DNA of 64,000 bases from Porphyromonas loveana (GTDB lineage Bacteria > Bacteroidota > Bacteroidia > Bacteroidales > Porphyromonadaceae), in NCBI RefSeq assembly GCF_003096695.1, contig NZ_QEKY01000005.1:1-64000 (forward strand), written 5' to 3'. Made by a program: the position numbers and the translations under genes. The first letter of the stretch is position 1; the number at the start of each line of letters is the position of its first letter. Below, piece by piece: positions 19,420 to 32,281 of the stretch. The notes beneath the pieces were generated by a model. The model was not told where the DNA came from. It saw nothing but the letters and a program-made list of their open reading frames with translations, and did no database searches.

Positions 19420-19455
19420 CTCCTCAAAGCTACGGGCGAGAGGGGACATCGGATT

Positions 19456-19527
<72 letters not shown>

Positions 19528-19595
19528 CTGATTGTGGTTAGCGTTTTTGTGTAAGCACAAACAAACAACTTAAATAAAACAAAGAACTTAAGGTT

Positions 19596-20783
19596 ATGGC
19601 AAAAGAGCATTTTAACAGATCGAAACCTCACGTTAACGTAGGTACGATCGGACACGTGGACCACGGCAAGACCACCTTGACGGCTGCAATCACTACAGTA
19701 TTGGCCAAAAAGGGGCTTTCAGAACTCCGTTCATTTGATTCAATTGACAACGCTCCTGAAGAAAAAGAACGTGGTATCACGATCAACACTTCTCACGTTG
19801 AATACCAGACTGCAAACCGTCACTACGCACACGTTGACTGTCCGGGTCACGCCGACTATGTGAAGAACATGGTTACCGGTGCTGCTCAGATGGACGGTGC
19901 TATTATTGTTGTTGCCGCTACTGATGGACCTATGCCTCAGACTCGCGAACACATTCTCTTGGCTCGTCAGGTGAACGTTCCTCGTCTGGTTGTTTTCATG
20001 AACAAGTGCGATATGGTAGACGACGAAGAGATGCTCGAACTCGTTGAAATGGATATGCGCGAGCTCCTTTCTTTCTATGACTTCGATGGTGACAACACAC
20101 CTGTTATCCGCGGTTCGGCACTCGGTGCATTGAACGGAGAACCTCAGTGGGAAGAAAAAGTAATGGAGCTGATGGATGCAGTTGACAATTGGATTCCTCT
20201 GCCCGAACGCGACATTGACAAGCCTTTCTTGATGCCTGTTGAAGACGTATTCTCTATCACGGGGCGTGGCACGGTAGCTACAGGTCGTATCGAAACTGGT
20301 ATCGTAAGAACTGGTGACGAAGTACAGATCATCGGTCTTGGAGCCGAAGGCATGAAGTCTGTAGTAACCGGTGTGGAAATGTTCCGCAAGATTCTTGATG
20401 AAGGTCAAGCCGGTGACAACGTAGGTCTTCTCCTCCGTGGTATTGACAAAGATCAGATCAAGCGTGGTATGGTTATTTCTCACCCGGGCAAGATCACGCC
20501 TCACAAGAGATTTAAAGCTGAGGTTTATATTTTGAAGAAAGAAGAAGGTGGTCGTCACACTCCTTTCCACAACAAGTATCGTCCTCAATTCTATATCCGT
20601 ACGCTTGACGTTACTGGCGAAATCACCCTTCCTGAAGGAACTGAAATGGTTATGCCTGGTGACAACGTAACAATCACGGTAGAGCTCATCTATCCGGTTG
20701 CATGTAACGTAGGTCTCCGTTTCGCTATCCGCGAAGGTGGTCGCACAGTAGGTGCCGGACAGATCACGGAACTCATCGACTAA
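19596..20783 (+). CDS. tuf: Elongation factor Tu
   Basis: GTPase that delivers aminoacyl-tRNA to the ribosome. GHVDHGKT at 19-26, the DCPGH motif and NKCD are intact; 395 aa. Codon use is the smooth, strongly biased type of a highly expressed gene. It follows two tRNA genes and precedes tRNA-Trp, the classical tRNA-tuf arrangement. A terminator-like hairpin at 20810-20844 separates it from tRNA-Trp. Confidence 0.98.
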   Translation: MAKEHFNRSKPHVNVGTIGHVDHGKTTLTAAITTVLAKKGLSELRSFDSIDNAPEEKERGITINTSHVEYQTANRHYAHVDCPGHADYVKNMVTGAAQMDGAIIVVAATDGPMPQTREHILLARQVNVPRLVVFMNKCDMVDDEEMLELVEMDMRELLSFYDFDGDNTPVIRGSALGALNGEPQWEEKVMELMDAVDNWIPLPERDIDKPFLMPVEDVFSITGRGTVATGRIETGIVRTGDEVQIIGLGAEGMKSVVTGVEMFRKILDEGQAGDNVGLLLRGIDKDQIKRGMVISHPGKITPHKRFKAEVYILKKEEGGRHTPFHNKYRPQFYIRTLDVTGEITLPEGTEMVMPGDNVTITVELIYPVACNVGLRFAIREGGRTVGAGQITELID

Positions 20784-20809
20784 TAGTCATCTAGTCACAA
20801 TAAAATAAA

Positions 20810-20844
20810 GGGTCCGATACCTCATCGGGGTATCGGGCTCTTTT
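20810..20844 (+). terminator. Terminator or attenuator after tuf
   Basis: Fourteen pairs (including G-T) form between 20810-20823 and 20827-20840 around a three-base loop, followed by TTTT. tRNA-Trp begins 4 bp later, so either read-through or processing must supply tRNA-Trp and secE, or they have another promoter that I do not see. Confidence 0.7.
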
Positions 20845-20847
20845 CAA

Positions 20848-20920
20848 ACGGGTTTAGCTCAGTTGGTAGAGCACTGGTCTCCAAAACCAGGTGTCGGGAG
20901 TTCGAGTCTCTCAACCCGTG
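20848..20920 (+). tRNA. tRNA-Trp (CCA)
   Basis: Acceptor ACGGGTT pairs with AACCCGT; anticodon stem CTGGT/ACCAG with loop CTCCAAA gives anticodon CCA. 73 nt, discriminator G. Confidence 0.95.
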
Positions 20921-20935
20921 CAAAAATCTCAATCA

Positions 20936-21139
20936 ATGAAACTATTCAATAAAATAGGTACTTCTGTAACAGAGTCCTATAATGAGCTTGTACATAAGGT
21001 TTCTTGGCCTACTAGATCAGAGTTGACAAACAGCGCTGTAGTGGTGATGATTGCTTCCTTAATCATTGCTCTTTTTGTGTTTGTTGTCGACACTGTTTTC
21101 GAACGTGTTATGGAGTTGGTATACAAGTTGGTATTCTAA
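20936..21139 (+). CDS. secE: Preprotein translocase subunit SecE
   Basis: 67-residue single-span subunit that clamps SecY in the inner membrane. ELVHKVSWPTRSEL is the conserved amphipathic segment, followed by one transmembrane helix (VVVMIASLIIALFVFVV). ATG 20936 lies 15 bp after tRNA-Trp; an upstream start would lie inside the tRNA. nusG follows in 21 bp, the usual secE-nusG pair. Confidence 0.95.
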   Translation: MKLFNKIGTSVTESYNELVHKVSWPTRSELTNSAVVVMIASLIIALFVFVVDTVFERVMELVYKLVF

Positions 21140-21160
21140 CCATTTCGCGCTTATCATGAT

Positions 21161-21700
21161 ATGACAAACGCAGAAAAAAAATTTTATGTCCTCCGAGCTA
21201 TTAGTGGTAAGGAGAACAAGGTGCGTGAATATCTGGAAGCAGAAATGAAACATTCCGATCTAGGAAATTATCTCTTTCAGGTTCTGATCCCTACCGAGAA
21301 GGTAATGACTCAGCGTGCCGGAAAAAGGGTTGTCAAAGAGCGCCCTTACTTGCCCGGATACGTACTTGTCGAAGCCATTTTGGCCGGCGAGACAGAACAT
21401 CGATTGCGAAGTACACCCAATGTTATTGGGTTCTTAGGAGACGGTCGTCCGGCTCCTCTCCATCCGTCAGAGGTTAGTCGAATCTTAGGTAGAGTTGACC
21501 AACTGGACAATGAGGATGAAGAGTATGAACTCAACTTCATGGTGGGCGAAACAGTGAAGGTGTCAGATGGTGCTTTTGCAGGTTTTGATGCGGTCGTTGA
21601 AGAGGTGAACACCGACAAGAAAAAGCTTAAAGTGATGGTAAAAATCTTCGGAAGGAAAACTGCACTGGAGCTTTCTTTTGTACAAGTAGAGAAAGAGTAA
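21161..21700 (+). CDS. nusG: Transcription termination/antitermination protein NusG
   Basis: RNA polymerase-associated factor linking transcription to Rho or to the ribosome. 179 aa with the N-terminal NGN domain (FYVLRAISGKENKVREYLE; PYLPGYVLVE) and a C-terminal KOW domain (GETVKVSDGAFAGFDAVVEE). Position between secE and rplK is canonical. Confidence 0.97.
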   Translation: MTNAEKKFYVLRAISGKENKVREYLEAEMKHSDLGNYLFQVLIPTEKVMTQRAGKRVVKERPYLPGYVLVEAILAGETEHRLRSTPNVIGFLGDGRPAPLHPSEVSRILGRVDQLDNEDEEYELNFMVGETVKVSDGAFAGFDAVVEEVNTDKKKLKVMVKIFGRKTALELSFVQVEKE

Positions 21701-21767
21701 CGCTGTGTTACGGGCTTTATTCTTTCAGAATTGACATAGTGAGTGTCTGAATTATAATTTTAGAACA

Positions 21768-22205
21768 ATGGCTAAAGAAGTTGCTGGACAAATCAAATTG
21801 CAAATAAAAGGTGGTGCAGCTAATCCTTCACCCCCCGTTGGGCCTGCGCTTGGTGCAAAAGGCATCAACATCATGGAGTTTTGCAAGCAATTTAATGCCA
21901 GAACCCAAGACAAGGCCGGCAAGGTATTACCAGTGGTTATTACCTACTATGCTGACAAGTCTTTTGATTTTGTCGTAAAAACTCCTCCTGTTGCTATTCA
22001 ACTGTTAGAAGTTAGCAAACAGAAAGGTGGTTCTGCAGAACCGAATCGTAAGAAGGTTGCAGAAATCACATGGGAACAAGTACGAGCAATCGCAGAAGAT
22101 AAAATTGTCGATTTGAATTGCTTTGATGTGAAAGCGGCCATGAAGATGGTAGCTGGAACCGCTCGAAGTATGGGTATCACGGTTAAAGGGGATTTCCCGG
22201 AATAA
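21768..22205 (+). CDS. rplK: 50S ribosomal protein L11
   Basis: 145 aa; binds 23S rRNA at the GTPase-associated centre. The N-terminal [18 protein letters not shown] motif (as [13 protein letters not shown]) and the C-terminal [10 protein letters not shown] segment are diagnostic. rplA starts 18 bp later. Confidence 0.98.
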   Translation: MAKEVAGQIKLQIKGGAANPSPPVGPALGAKGINIMEFCKQFNARTQDKAGKVLPVVITYYADKSFDFVVKTPPVAIQLLEVSKQKGGSAEPNRKKVAEITWEQVRAIAEDKIVDLNCFDVKAAMKMVAGTARSMGITVKGDFPE

Positions 22206-22223
22206 ATAATTAATCTTACAAAA

Positions 22224-22922
22224 ATGAGCAAACTAACAAAAAATCAAAAGTTAGCCCTTAGCAAGATTGAACCCGGGAAAGCGTATTCATTATCTGAAGC
22301 ATCTGCGTTGGTGAAAGAAATCACAACAACAAAATTTGATGCATCGGTGGATCTTGACGTACGCCTAGGAGTAGATCCCCGCAAGGCTAACCAAATGGTG
22401 CGCGGTGTAGTAACACTCCCGCATGGCACTGGAAAGCAGATCCGTGTTCTGGCATTGTGCACTCCTGACAAAGAAGCTGAAGCTAAAGAAGCTGGAGCGG
22501 ACTATGTAGGCCTCGATGAATACATTGAGAAAATCAAAGGTGGATGGACTGACATTGACGTAATCATCACTATGCCCGCAATCATGGGTAAGATCGGTGC
22601 ATTGGGTCGTGTATTAGGTCCCCGCGGACTGATGCCTAATCCCAAAAGTGGCACTGTAACTAATGATATAGGTGCAGCTGTAAAAGAGGTTAAAGCCGGT
22701 AAGATCGATTTCAAAGTCGATAAGACTGGCATTGTTCACTCTTCAATCGGTAAAGTGTCGTTCTCTGCTGAGCAAATCAAAGAAAACGCACGCGAGTTTA
22801 TCAACACAATCATTAAACTCAAACCGACTGCAGCTAAAGGTACCTATATCAAGAGTATCTATCTTTCAAGTACAATGAGTTTCGGCATCAAGATTGATCC
22901 CAAAACTGCGGATGAAAATTAA
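22224..22922 (+). CDS. rplA: 50S ribosomal protein L1
   Basis: 232 aa L1-stalk protein. Signature [18 protein letters not shown] and the early [20 protein letters not shown] segment are intact. In other bacteria L1 represses its own operon through a leader structure; no clear copy of that site was seen in the short rplK leader here. Confidence 0.98.
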   Translation: MSKLTKNQKLALSKIEPGKAYSLSEASALVKEITTTKFDASVDLDVRLGVDPRKANQMVRGVVTLPHGTGKQIRVLALCTPDKEAEAKEAGADYVGLDEYIEKIKGGWTDIDVIITMPAIMGKIGALGRVLGPRGLMPNPKSGTVTNDIGAAVKEVKAGKIDFKVDKTGIVHSSIGKVSFSAEQIKENAREFINTIIKLKPTAAKGTYIKSIYLSSTMSFGIKIDPKTADEN

Positions 22923-22937
22923 GAAAGGAATGAAACG

Positions 22938-23462
22938 ATGAGAAAGGAAGATAAAGGTGCAGTTATAGGACAATTGACCGAATACATCGGACAATATCCC
23001 CACTTCTATTTGACAGATATCGCTGCATTAAATGCGGAAAAAACATCTCAACTCCGTCGCAACTGCAACAAAAATGGAGTAAAATTGGTGCTCGTAAAGA
23101 ACACGCTCTTGCGTGCTGCTTTAGCTGCTAGTGATGTTGATTTTTCGTCATTGTACAGCTATCTGAAAGGGAATACAGCTGTTATGTTTTCTGAGGCAGC
23201 AAATTCTCCTGCCAAGGTTATCAAGGAGTTCACAAAAGACACCAAGGGAGAAGGTAAGCCATGGCTTAAAGCCGCATATGTGCAGGAAAGCTTCTACCTC
23301 GGGAAAGAAAACTTGGATGCTTTGGTTTCTATCAAGAGCAAGAACGAACTTATTGCAGACGTTGTTGCTTTGCTTCAATCTCCGGCCAAGAATGTTATTG
23401 CATCTTTGCAGTCGGCAGGTCAAACTATCCATGGTGTGTTGAAGACTTTGGAAGAGAAATAA
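22938..23462 (+). CDS. rplJ: 50S ribosomal protein L10
   Basis: 174 aa; base of the L7/L12 stalk. N-terminal RNA-binding part with LRRNCNKNGVKLVLVKNTLL and a C-terminal helix for L12 dimers (LLQSPAKNVIASLQSAGQT). Only 15 bp separate it from rplA, so an L10 autoregulatory leader of the E. coli type cannot lie directly upstream. Confidence 0.97.
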   Translation: MRKEDKGAVIGQLTEYIGQYPHFYLTDIAALNAEKTSQLRRNCNKNGVKLVLVKNTLLRAALAASDVDFSSLYSYLKGNTAVMFSEAANSPAKVIKEFTKDTKGEGKPWLKAAYVQESFYLGKENLDALVSIKSKNELIADVVALLQSPAKNVIASLQSAGQTIHGVLKTLEEK

Positions 23463-23504
23463 TATTCAACAGCATAATTGAAAACTTTTAATACTCAAAA
23501 TAAA

Positions 23505-23882
23505 ATGGCAGACATTAAAGCTATTGCTGAACAACTAGTTAACTTGACAGTAAAAGAAGTTAGCGAACTCGCTACTATCCTGAAAGAAGAATATGGCATC
23601 GAGCCTGCCGCTGCTGCTGTTGCTGTAGCTGCAGCTCCTGGCGGCGCTGGCGCTGCGGCTGAGGAAGAAAAGACCTCTTTTGATGTAGTTCTTAAGAGTG
23701 CAGGTGCTGCAAAACTGCAGGTTGTTAAGGCTGTTAAGGAACAATGTGGTCTTGGTTTGAAAGAAGCTAAGGATCTTGTAGATGCTGCACCTTCTAATGT
23801 GAAGGAAGGCGTAGACAAAGCTACTGCTGAAGCCCTGAAGAAGGCTCTCGAAGAAGCAGGTGCAGAAGTTGAACTGAAATAA
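23505..23882 (+). CDS. rplL: 50S ribosomal protein L7/L12
   Basis: 125 aa stalk protein that recruits translation factors. N-terminal dimerisation helices, an Ala/Gly-rich hinge (about 38-55), then the globular C-terminal domain ([35 protein letters not shown]). ATG 23505 chosen over 23478 because the family starts at [11 protein letters not shown]. Confidence 0.97.
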   Translation: MADIKAIAEQLVNLTVKEVSELATILKEEYGIEPAAAAVAVAAAPGGAGAAAEEEKTSFDVVLKSAGAAKLQVVKAVKEQCGLGLKEAKDLVDAAPSNVKEGVDKATAEALKKALEEAGAEVELK

Positions 23883-23912
23883 ACATCCTTGGCCTGTTTC
23901 TCAGGTTATTTT

Positions 23913-23945
23913 GGTTAAGACCCCCCACTATGGGGGATCTTAACC
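23913..23945 (+). promoter_or_regulatory. Hairpin between rplL and rpoB
   Basis: A perfect inverted repeat (GGTTAAGA with TCTTAACC, C and G runs inside) with no T tract. At this site E. coli has an attenuator and RNase III cut; by position it may lower rpoBC expression relative to the ribosomal genes. Function is inferred. Confidence 0.6.
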
Positions 23946-23992
23946 ATTTCGTGTCTATAGTTTCTCCAAGTTAAAGTAGTCCTTAATTTTAG

Positions 23993-26900
23993 ATGACGCC
24001 GATAATAAACAACAAAAGAATCAACTTTGCTTCGATCAAAAATCCGCTTTCTTATCCGGACTTCCTCGAAGTACAACTCAAGTCATTCCATGACTTCCTT
24101 CAATTAGATACTCCTCCCGAAAGGAGAAAAAAAGAAGGACTATACAAAGTTTTTGCAGAGAACTTTCCAATTACCGACACACGCAATAACTTTGTTCTGG
24201 AATTTCTTGACTATTATATTGATCCTCCAAAATACTCTATAGAGGAGTGTCTTAGCAGGGGGCTCACTTATAGCGTCCCTCTAAAGGCCAAACTTAAGCT
24301 CTATTGTACGGATCCCGATCATGAAGATTTTGCGACTGTGATTCAAGATGTTTTTCTCGGACCTATCCCGTACATGACTAGCTCAGGAACGTTTGTTATC
24401 AATGGAGCTGAACGTGTAATTGTCTCTCAACTCCACCGTTCTCCAGGAGTTTTTTTCGGACAGAGCCTTCACTCCAATGGGACTAAGTTATACTCGGCAC
24501 GTATCATTCCTTTCAAAGGCTCATGGATAGAATTTGCGACTGACATCAACAATGTCATGTATGCATACATTGATCGAAAGAAAAAATTACCCGTTACTAC
24601 ACTTCTCCGTGCTATCGGTTTTGAAACAGACAAAGCTATATTGGATATCTTCAATCTAGCGGAAGAAGTTAAGGTTACGAAAACTAACCTAAAGAAATAC
24701 ATTGGCCGCAAACTAGCTGCACGCGTAATCAATACATATATTGACGATTTGAGCGATGAAGACACGGGAGAAGTTGTTTCGATGGAGCGCATCACAGTCG
24801 TTGTAGATAGAGAGGTTGCCCTGACAGAAGAGCATGTAGAAGCTATTTTAAGCTCAAATGCACAAACAATACTTCTACACAAGAGTGACCCCAACTATTC
24901 TGATTACAGTATCATCTTCAATACACTACAGAAAGATCCCTGTAACTCTGAAAAGGAGGCGCTTTATTACGTCTATCGACAGCTTCGTAATGCAGAACCT
25001 GCTGACGATGCAAGTGCTCGAGAAGTAATAACCAATCTATTTTTCTCAGACAAGCGATACGATTTGGGGGATGTCGGCAGATACCGTATCAACAAAAAAC
25101 TCAATCTAGGTATTGATACAGACATCAAAGTCTTGACAAATGAAGATATAATTGAGATAATCAAGTACCTCATTGAATTGGTTAACTCAAAGGCAGCAGT
25201 TGATGATATTGACCACCTCTCTAACCGCCGTGTGCGCACTGTTGGGGAACAACTATACAACCAGTTCGGTATCGGTTTGGCACGTATGGCACGTACAGTC
25301 CGCGACCGAATGAATGTAAGAGATAATGAGGTTTTCACCCCTATTGATCTTGTCAATGCTAAGACTATCTCTTCCGTTGTAAATTCATTCTTTGGCACCA
25401 ATGCGTTGTCACAGTTCATGGATCAGACGAATCCTTTGGCTGAAATTACGCATAAGCGCCGTCTATCTGCATTAGGACCTGGTGGATTGTCTCGTGAACG
25501 TGCTGGTTTTGAAGTACGTGACGTTCATTACACCCACTATGGACGTTTGTGTCCAATCGAAACTCCGGAAGGGCCGAACATTGGTTTGATCTCATCTCTT
25601 TGTGTTTATGCTAAAATTAGCGACTTAGGCTTTATTACCACTCCTTATCGAGAAGTAAAGAATGGACAAGTAGACTTCTCTGACAAAGGCTTAAAATACT
25701 ATACTGCGGAAGAAGAGGAAGAAAAAACCGTTGCACAAGGAAATGCTCCGCTTGATGAAAAGGGAAAATTCATACGAGAACGCGTAAAAGCTCGTTATGA
25801 ATCGGACTTCCCTCTTGTAACTCCGAACGAAGTGGATCTAATGGACGTTTCACCCACGCAGATTGCATCTATTGCTGCGGCCTTGATTCCTTTCTTGGAA
25901 CATGACGATGCAAACCGTGCGTTGATGGGATCGAATATGATGCGTCAAGCTGTACCTCTTCTTAAGCCTGAAGCCCCTATTGTGGGTACCGGCATCGAAG
26001 GGAAATTAGTACAAGATTCTCGTACGCAAATCGTTGCAGAAAGGAGTGGAGAGGTAGTTTTTGTCGATGCATCTTGCATAAAAATTCGCTACGACAGAAC
26101 AGCCGATGAAGAATTTGTAAGCTTCGATGATGCCATTGTCACCTACTATCTCCCCAAATATCGTAAAACTAATCAAAGTACAACGATTGACTTGCGACCC
26201 ATTTGCGCCAAAGGAGATAAGGTGATCCCTAATCAAATTCTTACAGAGGGTTACTCTACACAAAATGGAGAGTTGGCTCTTGGTCGCAATGTTCAGGTTG
26301 CATATATGCCCTGGAAGGGATACAACTATGAAGATGCTATCGTTCTCAACGAACGCATGGTTCGAGAAGATTTCTTCACTTCAATACACGTAGACGAATA
26401 CATTCTTGAAGTTCGTGAGACCAAGAGAGGTCTCGAAGAGCTTACCGCTGACATTCCTAATGTAAGCGAAGAGGCTACGAAGGATTTGGACGAAAACGGA
26501 ATCGTTCGTATTGGAGCACATATCGAACCTGGAGATATTTTGATTGGTAAGATTACTCCTAAGGGTGAATCAGACCCCACTCCTGAAGAAAAACTTCTTC
26601 GAGCAATATTTGGGGACAAAGCCGGCGATGTGAAAGATGCATCGCTTAAAGCGACTCCTTCTCTGCGCGGAGTTGTAATCGACACAAAACTCTTCTCTAA
26701 AGCTGCGAAGAAGAAAAGCCGGACATCTACGAAAGAGGCAATTGCCAAGTTAGATGAAGTCTACGCGAAAAGACAGCAACAGCTTCATGATCGCCTAATC
26801 GAAAAATTAACAGAGCTCACAAAAGGAAAAACGTGTTGCGGTGTTAAGGACTACTTAAATGTTGAGCTAATTAAGTCTGGCTGCAAATTCACGAAAAAAG

Positions 26901-27802
26901 AGCTTGAAACTCTTGACTTCAATGTAATCCAGTTGAGCGATTGGACCAATGATGTCCATACCAACGAGCTGATCAAAGCTGTTGCAATAAACTATCTTAA
27001 GCACTCAAAGGAGATTGAGGCGGAATTACGACGTCGCAAACTTGATGAAACGATCGGAGACGAACTCCCCGCCGGTATCATCCAAATGGCAAAAGTATAT
27101 ATCGCTAAGAAACGTAAGATCCAAGTTGGAGACAAGATGGCCGGACGTCATGGGAATAAAGGTATAGTATCAAAGATTGTGCGCCAAGAGGATATGCCAT
27201 TTCTTGCTGATGGAACACCTGTAGACATCTGTTTGAACCCGCTTGGTGTGCCTTCTCGTATGAACTTAGGACAGATCTTTGAAGCTGTACTTGCTTGGGC
27301 CGGACGAAAAATGAATGTCCAGTTTGCAACTCCCATTTTTGACGGAGCATCACTTAAGGATATGAATAGCTGGACAGAGAGAGCCGGTCTACCAAGAGAT
27401 GGTAAAACATATTTGTATGATGGAGGTACAGGTGAACGGTTTGATCAACCAGCAACAGTAGGGGTTACCTATTTTCTTAAACTTGGCCACATGGTTGACG
27501 ACAAAATGCATGCCCGTTCAATCGGTCCGTATTCACTCATCACTCAACAACCATTGGGAGGTAAAGCTCAATTCGGTGGACAGCGGTTTGGAGAAATGGA
27601 AGTCTGGGCTCTCGAAGCATTTGGGGCATCACATATCTTACAAGAAATTCTTACAGTGAAATCCGACGATGTAGTTGGACGTTCCAAAGCATACGAAGCC
27701 ATTGTGAAAGGGGATCCAATGCCTACTCCAGGAATCCCGGAATCTCTCAACGTACTGTTGCATGAATTGAAAGGACTCGGTCTTAGTTTCTCTCTTGACT
27801 AA
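23993..27802 (+). CDS. rpoB: DNA-directed RNA polymerase subunit beta
   Basis: 1269 aa catalytic subunit. The rifampicin-pocket region reads [20 protein letters not shown] then [13 protein letters not shown], and the C-terminal part has [12 protein letters not shown] and the [20 protein letters not shown] block. The rifampicin-pocket residues visible match the wild-type pattern. The gene starts 110 bp after rplL. Confidence 0.98.
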   Translation: MTPIINNKRINFASIKNPLSYPDFLEVQLKSFHDFLQLDTPPERRKKEGLYKVFAENFPITDTRNNFVLEFLDYYIDPPKYSIEECLSRGLTYSVPLKAKLKLYCTDPDHEDFATVIQDVFLGPIPYMTSSGTFVINGAERVIVSQLHRSPGVFFGQSLHSNGTKLYSARIIPFKGSWIEFATDINNVMYAYIDRKKKLPVTTLLRAIGFETDKAILDIFNLAEEVKVTKTNLKKYIGRKLAARVINTYIDDLSDEDTGEVVSMERITVVVDREVALTEEHVEAILSSNAQTILLHKSDPNYSDYSIIFNTLQKDPCNSEKEALYYVYRQLRNAEPADDASAREVITNLFFSDKRYDLGDVGRYRINKKLNLGIDTDIKVLTNEDIIEIIKYLIELVNSKAAVDDIDHLSNRRVRTVGEQLYNQFGIGLARMARTVRDRMNVRDNEVFTPIDLVNAKTISSVVNSFFGTNALSQFMDQTNPLAEITHKRRLSALGPGGLSRERAGFEVRDVHYTHYGRLCPIETPEGPNIGLISSLCVYAKISDLGFITTPYREVKNGQVDFSDKGLKYYTAEEEEEKTVAQGNAPLDEKGKFIRERVKARYESDFPLVTPNEVDLMDVSPTQIASIAAALIPFLEHDDANRALMGSNMMRQAVPLLKPEAPIVGTGIEGKLVQDSRTQIVAERSGEVVFVDASCIKIRYDRTADEEFVSFDDAIVTYYLPKYRKTNQSTTIDLRPICAKGDKVIPNQILTEGYSTQNGELALGRNVQVAYMPWKGYNYEDAIVLNERMVREDFFTSIHVDEYILEVRETKRGLEELTADIPNVSEEATKDLDENGIVRIGAHIEPGDILIGKITPKGESDPTPEEKLLRAIFGDKAGDVKDASLKATPSLRGVVIDTKLFSKAAKKKSRTSTKEAIAKLDEVYAKRQQQLHDRLIEKLTELTKGKTCCGVKDYLNVELIKSGCKFTKKELETLDFNVIQLSDWTNDVHTNELIKAVAINYLKHSKEIEAELRRRKLDETIGDELPAGIIQMAKVYIAKKRKIQVGDKMAGRHGNKGIVSKIVRQEDMPFLADGTPVDICLNPLGVPSRMNLGQIFEAVLAWAGRKMNVQFATPIFDGASLKDMNSWTERAGLPRDGKTYLYDGGTGERFDQPATVGVTYFLKLGHMVDDKMHARSIGPYSLITQQPLGGKAQFGGQRFGEMEVWALEAFGASHILQEILTVKSDDVVGRSKAYEAIVKGDPMPTPGIPESLNVLLHELKGLGLSFSLD

Positions 27803-27866
27803 CGCAAGATTAGAGTTTATACAATTGCTTTTTGCCTTCATTCATCCCTATCAAGTAAAGTGAACT

Positions 27867-30800
27867 ATGGCTTTCAGAAAAGAAAATAAGATAAAGAATA
27901 ACTTCTCCAAGATTCGTATCACATTGGCCTCCCCCGAAGAGATTCTCGAAAACTCTTTCGGAGAAGTCCTCAAGCCGGAAACGATCAACTATCGGACTTA
28001 CAAGCCAGAGCGTGATGGATTATTCTGCGAGCGAATCTTCGGTCCTGTAAAAGATTTTGAATGTCACTGCGGAAAGTACAAACGTATCCGCTACCGCGGT
28101 ATCGTATGCGACCGTTGTGGTGTAGAGGTGACAGAGAAGAAAGTTCGTCGCGAGCGCATGGGACACATCCATCTCGTAGTGCCCGTTGCACATATTTGGT
28201 ATTTCCGCTCTCTTCCGAACAAAATCGGCTATCTCTTGGGACTTCCGACCAAGAAACTCGATGCAATCATCTATTACGAACGATACGTGGTCATTCAGCC
28301 AGGTGTGGCTGAAAACGTAAATCAGCTCGACCTTCTTTCTGAAGAGGAATACCTCGACAAACTTGACGAGATCGAACGGACTCATAAGGGCAACCAGAAC
28401 TTAGAGGATTCTGACCCTGACAAGTTCATTGCCAAGATTGGTGCTGAGGCTCTCTATGATCTCTTGTGTCGTGTTGATCTTGACTCAATTTCTTATGAAC
28501 TGAGAGATCGTGCCAACACAGATGGTTCACAGCAAAGGAAAACCGAAGCTCTCAAACGCCTTCAAGTTGTTGAAAGCTTCCGCTCCTCCAAAGGTATAAA
28601 CCGCCCCGAGTGGATGGTCATGAAAGTGATCCCTGTTCTTCCTCCTGATCTCCGCCCATTGGTACCGCTGGACGGTGGACGTTTTGCCACTTCGGATTTG
28701 AATGATTTATATCGTCGCGTTATCATCCGTAACAATCGTCTCAAACGATTGATTGAGATCAAAGCTCCCGAAGTTATCTTGCGCAATGAAAAGCGTATGT
28801 TGCAGGAAGCTGTTGACTCTCTTTTCGACAACTCACGTAAATCCAGTGCGGTTAAATCAGATAATAACAGACCTTTGAAATCCCTTTCTGATAGTCTTAA
28901 GGGGAAACAGGGGCGTTTCCGTCAGAACCTACTCGGTAAACGCGTTGACTATTCTGCTCGTTCGGTTATTGTCGTTGGTCCCGAACTCAAAATGCATGAG
29001 TGCGGACTCCCCAAAGACATGGCGGCAGAGCTCTATAAACCGTTCATCATCCGTAAGCTCATTGAGCGCGGCATCGTAAAAACGGTAAAGAGTGCCAAGA
29101 AGATCGTTGATCGTAAAGAACCTGTTATTTGGGATATTTTGGAGTTTGTCATGAAAGGCCATCCAGTTCTTCTCAACCGTGCTCCAACCCTTCACAGACT
29201 TGGTATCCAGGCATTCCAACCGAAACTTATTGAAGGTAAGGCTATCCAGTTGCACCCGTTGAGCTGTACAGCATTCAATGCCGACTTCGACGGTGACCAA
29301 ATGGCCGTACATCTTCCTCTCCGCAACGAAGCTATCCTTGAAGCCCAATTGCTCATGTTAGCTTCGCACAACATCCTCAATCCCGCCAATGGAGCACCTA
29401 TCACAGTGCCTTCTCAAGACATGGTATTAGGACTCTACTACATCACCAAGCTACGTCCCAACACAAAGGGGCATGGTCTTGTTTTCTACGGTCCGGAAGA
29501 AGCAACCATCGCATATAACGAAGGTAAGGTGGACATCCACGCTCCCATCAAAGTTTACGTTGATGATTATGAGAATGGAGAGTCCGTTCGCCATATGGTA
29601 GAGACTTCGGTAGGTCGATTGATGGTGAATGAGTTCGTACCCAAGAAAGTTGGTTACGTCAACGAAGTTTTGGGTAAGAAAGCTCTCCGAGACATCATCG
29701 GTAACGTTATCAAAACATGTGGAGTAGCCACTACTGCTAAGTTCTTGGACGACATCAAGAATCTCGGTTACTATATGGCATTCAAGGGCGGTCTGTCTTT
29801 CAATTTGGCAGATGTCCTCATTCCAGAAGAAAAAGATGCATTGATCCAAGAAGGCTATGATGCAGTAGAGCAGATCATGCAGGACTATAGCATGGGATTC
29901 ATTACGTTCAATGAGCGTTACAATCAGATCATTGACACTTGGACCCATATCAATGGTCGTCTTTCAAACGTCTTGATCAAGCAACTCAGCAATGACAATG
30001 ACGGATTCAACTCTGTCTTCATGATGATGGACTCTGGTGCTCGTGGATCTAAGGAACAGATTCGTCAGCTCTCTGGTATGCGTGGTTTGATGGCCAAGCC
30101 CCAGAAGAGTGGAGCCGAAGGAGGACAGATCATTGAAAACCCCATCCTTTCGAACTTCAAGGAAGGATTGTCAGTGCTTGAGTACTTTATCTCTACCCAT
30201 GGTGCGCGTAAGGGTCTTGCCGATACCGCTTTGAAGACTGCTGACGCCGGTTACCTCACACGTCGTCTTGTTGACGTTTCTCATGACGTTATTATCACAG
30301 AAGAAGACTGTGGCACACTCCGTGGTTTGGTCACGACCGAACTCAAGCAGAACGAGGAAGTCGTAACAACACTACACGAACGCATCCTCGGGCGCGTTTC
30401 TGTCCACGACATCATCCATCCGACAACTGGCGACATTATCGTCAGAGCAGGAGAAGAAATTAGAGAGCAAGCCGCTCAGATCATCGAGGAATCTCCCATC
30501 GAAGCAGTCGAAATCCGCTCCGTACTCACTTGCGAATCTAAGAAAGGTGTTTGTGCCAAGTGCTACGGACGCAATCTGGCTACTAACCGCATGGTTCAAC
30601 GTGGCGAGGTTGTCGGAGTCATCGCTGCCCAATCCATTGGTGAGCCGGGTACTCAGCTTACTCTACGTACATTCCATGTCGGTGGTATCGCGTCGAACGT
30701 GGCTACAGAAAACAGCTTGATCTCCAAATACGACGGTGTACTCACTTTCGACGAACTACGAGCAGTAGAAGCTTCGGACGATTCGCATCAGGTAGTAGTA

Positions 30801-32165
30801 AGTCGTATGACTGAGCTCCATATTACCGATCCCAATACAGGCATCATTCTCGCCAACCACAATATCCCCTATGGTGCGAAGCTCTTCTTCCGCCAGGGCG
30901 ATACGGTTAAGAAAGGCGACAAGATCATTGAGTGGGACCCTTTCAATGCCGTTATCGTATCGGAAGCTACCGGTACACTCTCATTCGAAGGAGTGGTAGA
31001 AAACGTCACATTCAAGATGGAAAGCGACGAAACCACCGGTCTGAAAGAAAAGATCATCATCGAATCCAAAGACAAGACGATGGCTCCCTATGCTCGCATC
31101 ATCGACAAGAATGGCGAATTGCTCAAGAACTATAGCCTTCCGATGGGTGCTCACGTGGTAAAAGACGATGGCGACGAGGTAAAAGTTGGAGAGATCTTGG
31201 TAAAGATACCTCGTTCTGTGGGTAAGGCAGGTGACATTACCGGAGGTTTGCCGCGTGTGACCGAGCTGTTCGAAGCACGTAATCCATCCAACCCCGCTAT
31301 CGTATCAGAGATCGATGGAGAAGTTGGTTTCGGCAAGCTCAAGCGAGGCAATCGCGAAATCACTGTTACGTCCAAGCTCGGAGAAGAAAAGAAGTATCTC
31401 ATTCCTCTGTCCAAGCAGCTCCTTGTACAAGAGAACGACTTCGTTCGTGCCGGTACGCCTCTGTCAGATGGCGCCGTTACTCCGGCCGACATTTTGGCCA
31501 TCAAAGGTCCGACAGCCGTTCAGGAGTACATCGTCAACGAAGTACAGGACGTATATAGGCTACAGGGTGTAAAGATCAACGATAAACACTTCGAAGTGAT
31601 CGTACGCCAAATGATGCGCAAGGTAGAAATCGTCGATCCGGGCGATACCCTCTTCTTGGAGCAGCAGGTTGTAGACAAGTTCGAAGTCATGGAAGAGAAC
31701 GATCGCATATGGGGCAAGAAAGTTGTCATCGACGCAGGTGACAGCCAAGTACTCAAAGCCGGACAGATCGTTACGGCACGTAAGCTTCGCGACGAGAACA
31801 GTATGCTCAAGCGTAAAGACCTCAAGATCGTCAAGGTGCGCGACGCCAAGTCCGCTACTGCCAGTCAGATTTTGCAAGGTATTACTCGTGCTGCTCTCCA
31901 AACCAAGAGCTTCATGTCTGCCGCTTCATTCCAGGAAACTACCAAGGTACTCAACGAAGCTGCCATCAGTGGCAAGATCGACTACTTGGAAGGCTTGAAG
32001 GAGAATGTTATCTGCGGTCACCTCATTCCTGCCGGTACCGGTTTGCGAGACTATGACAAGTTAGTTGTTATGACTCGCAAAGACTACGAAAAGGCGACTG
32101 CCGAGCGTAAGAATCTCACAGCACCCGTTACTGAGCCGGAGATGGAAGAAGCTCCCGCAGAATAA
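27867..32165 (+). CDS. rpoC: DNA-directed RNA polymerase subunit beta'
   Basis: 1432 aa. The N-terminal zinc ribbon is visible in [20 protein letters not shown]; the active-site [12 protein letters not shown] is near residue 470; the second zinc cluster includes [16 protein letters not shown]. The C-terminal part carries the sandwich-barrel insertions usual for this phylum. A terminator follows at 32200-32242. The rpsL-rpsG genes that often follow rpoC are absent here. Confidence 0.98.
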   Translation: MAFRKENKIKNNFSKIRITLASPEEILENSFGEVLKPETINYRTYKPERDGLFCERIFGPVKDFECHCGKYKRIRYRGIVCDRCGVEVTEKKVRRERMGHIHLVVPVAHIWYFRSLPNKIGYLLGLPTKKLDAIIYYERYVVIQPGVAENVNQLDLLSEEEYLDKLDEIERTHKGNQNLEDSDPDKFIAKIGAEALYDLLCRVDLDSISYELRDRANTDGSQQRKTEALKRLQVVESFRSSKGINRPEWMVMKVIPVLPPDLRPLVPLDGGRFATSDLNDLYRRVIIRNNRLKRLIEIKAPEVILRNEKRMLQEAVDSLFDNSRKSSAVKSDNNRPLKSLSDSLKGKQGRFRQNLLGKRVDYSARSVIVVGPELKMHECGLPKDMAAELYKPFIIRKLIERGIVKTVKSAKKIVDRKEPVIWDILEFVMKGHPVLLNRAPTLHRLGIQAFQPKLIEGKAIQLHPLSCTAFNADFDGDQMAVHLPLRNEAILEAQLLMLASHNILNPANGAPITVPSQDMVLGLYYITKLRPNTKGHGLVFYGPEEATIAYNEGKVDIHAPIKVYVDDYENGESVRHMVETSVGRLMVNEFVPKKVGYVNEVLGKKALRDIIGNVIKTCGVATTAKFLDDIKNLGYYMAFKGGLSFNLADVLIPEEKDALIQEGYDAVEQIMQDYSMGFITFNERYNQIIDTWTHINGRLSNVLIKQLSNDNDGFNSVFMMMDSGARGSKEQIRQLSGMRGLMAKPQKSGAEGGQIIENPILSNFKEGLSVLEYFISTHGARKGLADTALKTADAGYLTRRLVDVSHDVIITEEDCGTLRGLVTTELKQNEEVVTTLHERILGRVSVHDIIHPTTGDIIVRAGEEIREQAAQIIEESPIEAVEIRSVLTCESKKGVCAKCYGRNLATNRMVQRGEVVGVIAAQSIGEPGTQLTLRTFHVGGIASNVATENSLISKYDGVLTFDELRAVEASDDSHQVVVSRMTELHITDPNTGIILANHNIPYGAKLFFRQGDTVKKGDKIIEWDPFNAVIVSEATGTLSFEGVVENVTFKMESDETTGLKEKIIIESKDKTMAPYARIIDKNGELLKNYSLPMGAHVVKDDGDEVKVGEILVKIPRSVGKAGDITGGLPRVTELFEARNPSNPAIVSEIDGEVGFGKLKRGNREITVTSKLGEEKKYLIPLSKQLLVQENDFVRAGTPLSDGAVTPADILAIKGPTAVQEYIVNEVQDVYRLQGVKINDKHFEVIVRQMMRKVEIVDPGDTLFLEQQVVDKFEVMEENDRIWGKKVVIDAGDSQVLKAGQIVTARKLRDENSMLKRKDLKIVKVRDAKSATASQILQGITRAALQTKSFMSAASFQETTKVLNEAAISGKIDYLEGLKENVICGHLIPAGTGLRDYDKLVVMTRKDYEKATAERKNLTAPVTEPEMEEAPAE

Positions 32166-32199
32166 ACCCATTGGGGATCCGTTCCCCGAACAATTCTTC

Positions 32200-32242
32200 A
32201 GAGACTGTGTCGTAAGCGAATTACGGCACAGTCTCTTTTTTT
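32200..32242 (+). terminator. Terminator after rpoC
   Basis: AGAGACTGTGTCGTAA pairs with TTACGGCACAGTCTCT (one G-T), loop GCGAA, followed by seven T. Confidence 0.9.
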
Positions 32243-32281
32243 GTGTCCTATCCTCTGGAGTCCGGCCATTTAACACTATGT

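Noticed and set aside
19740-20588. 282-codon open frame antisense to tuf
   Set aside because: A by-product of the strong codon bias in tuf; no family resemblance.
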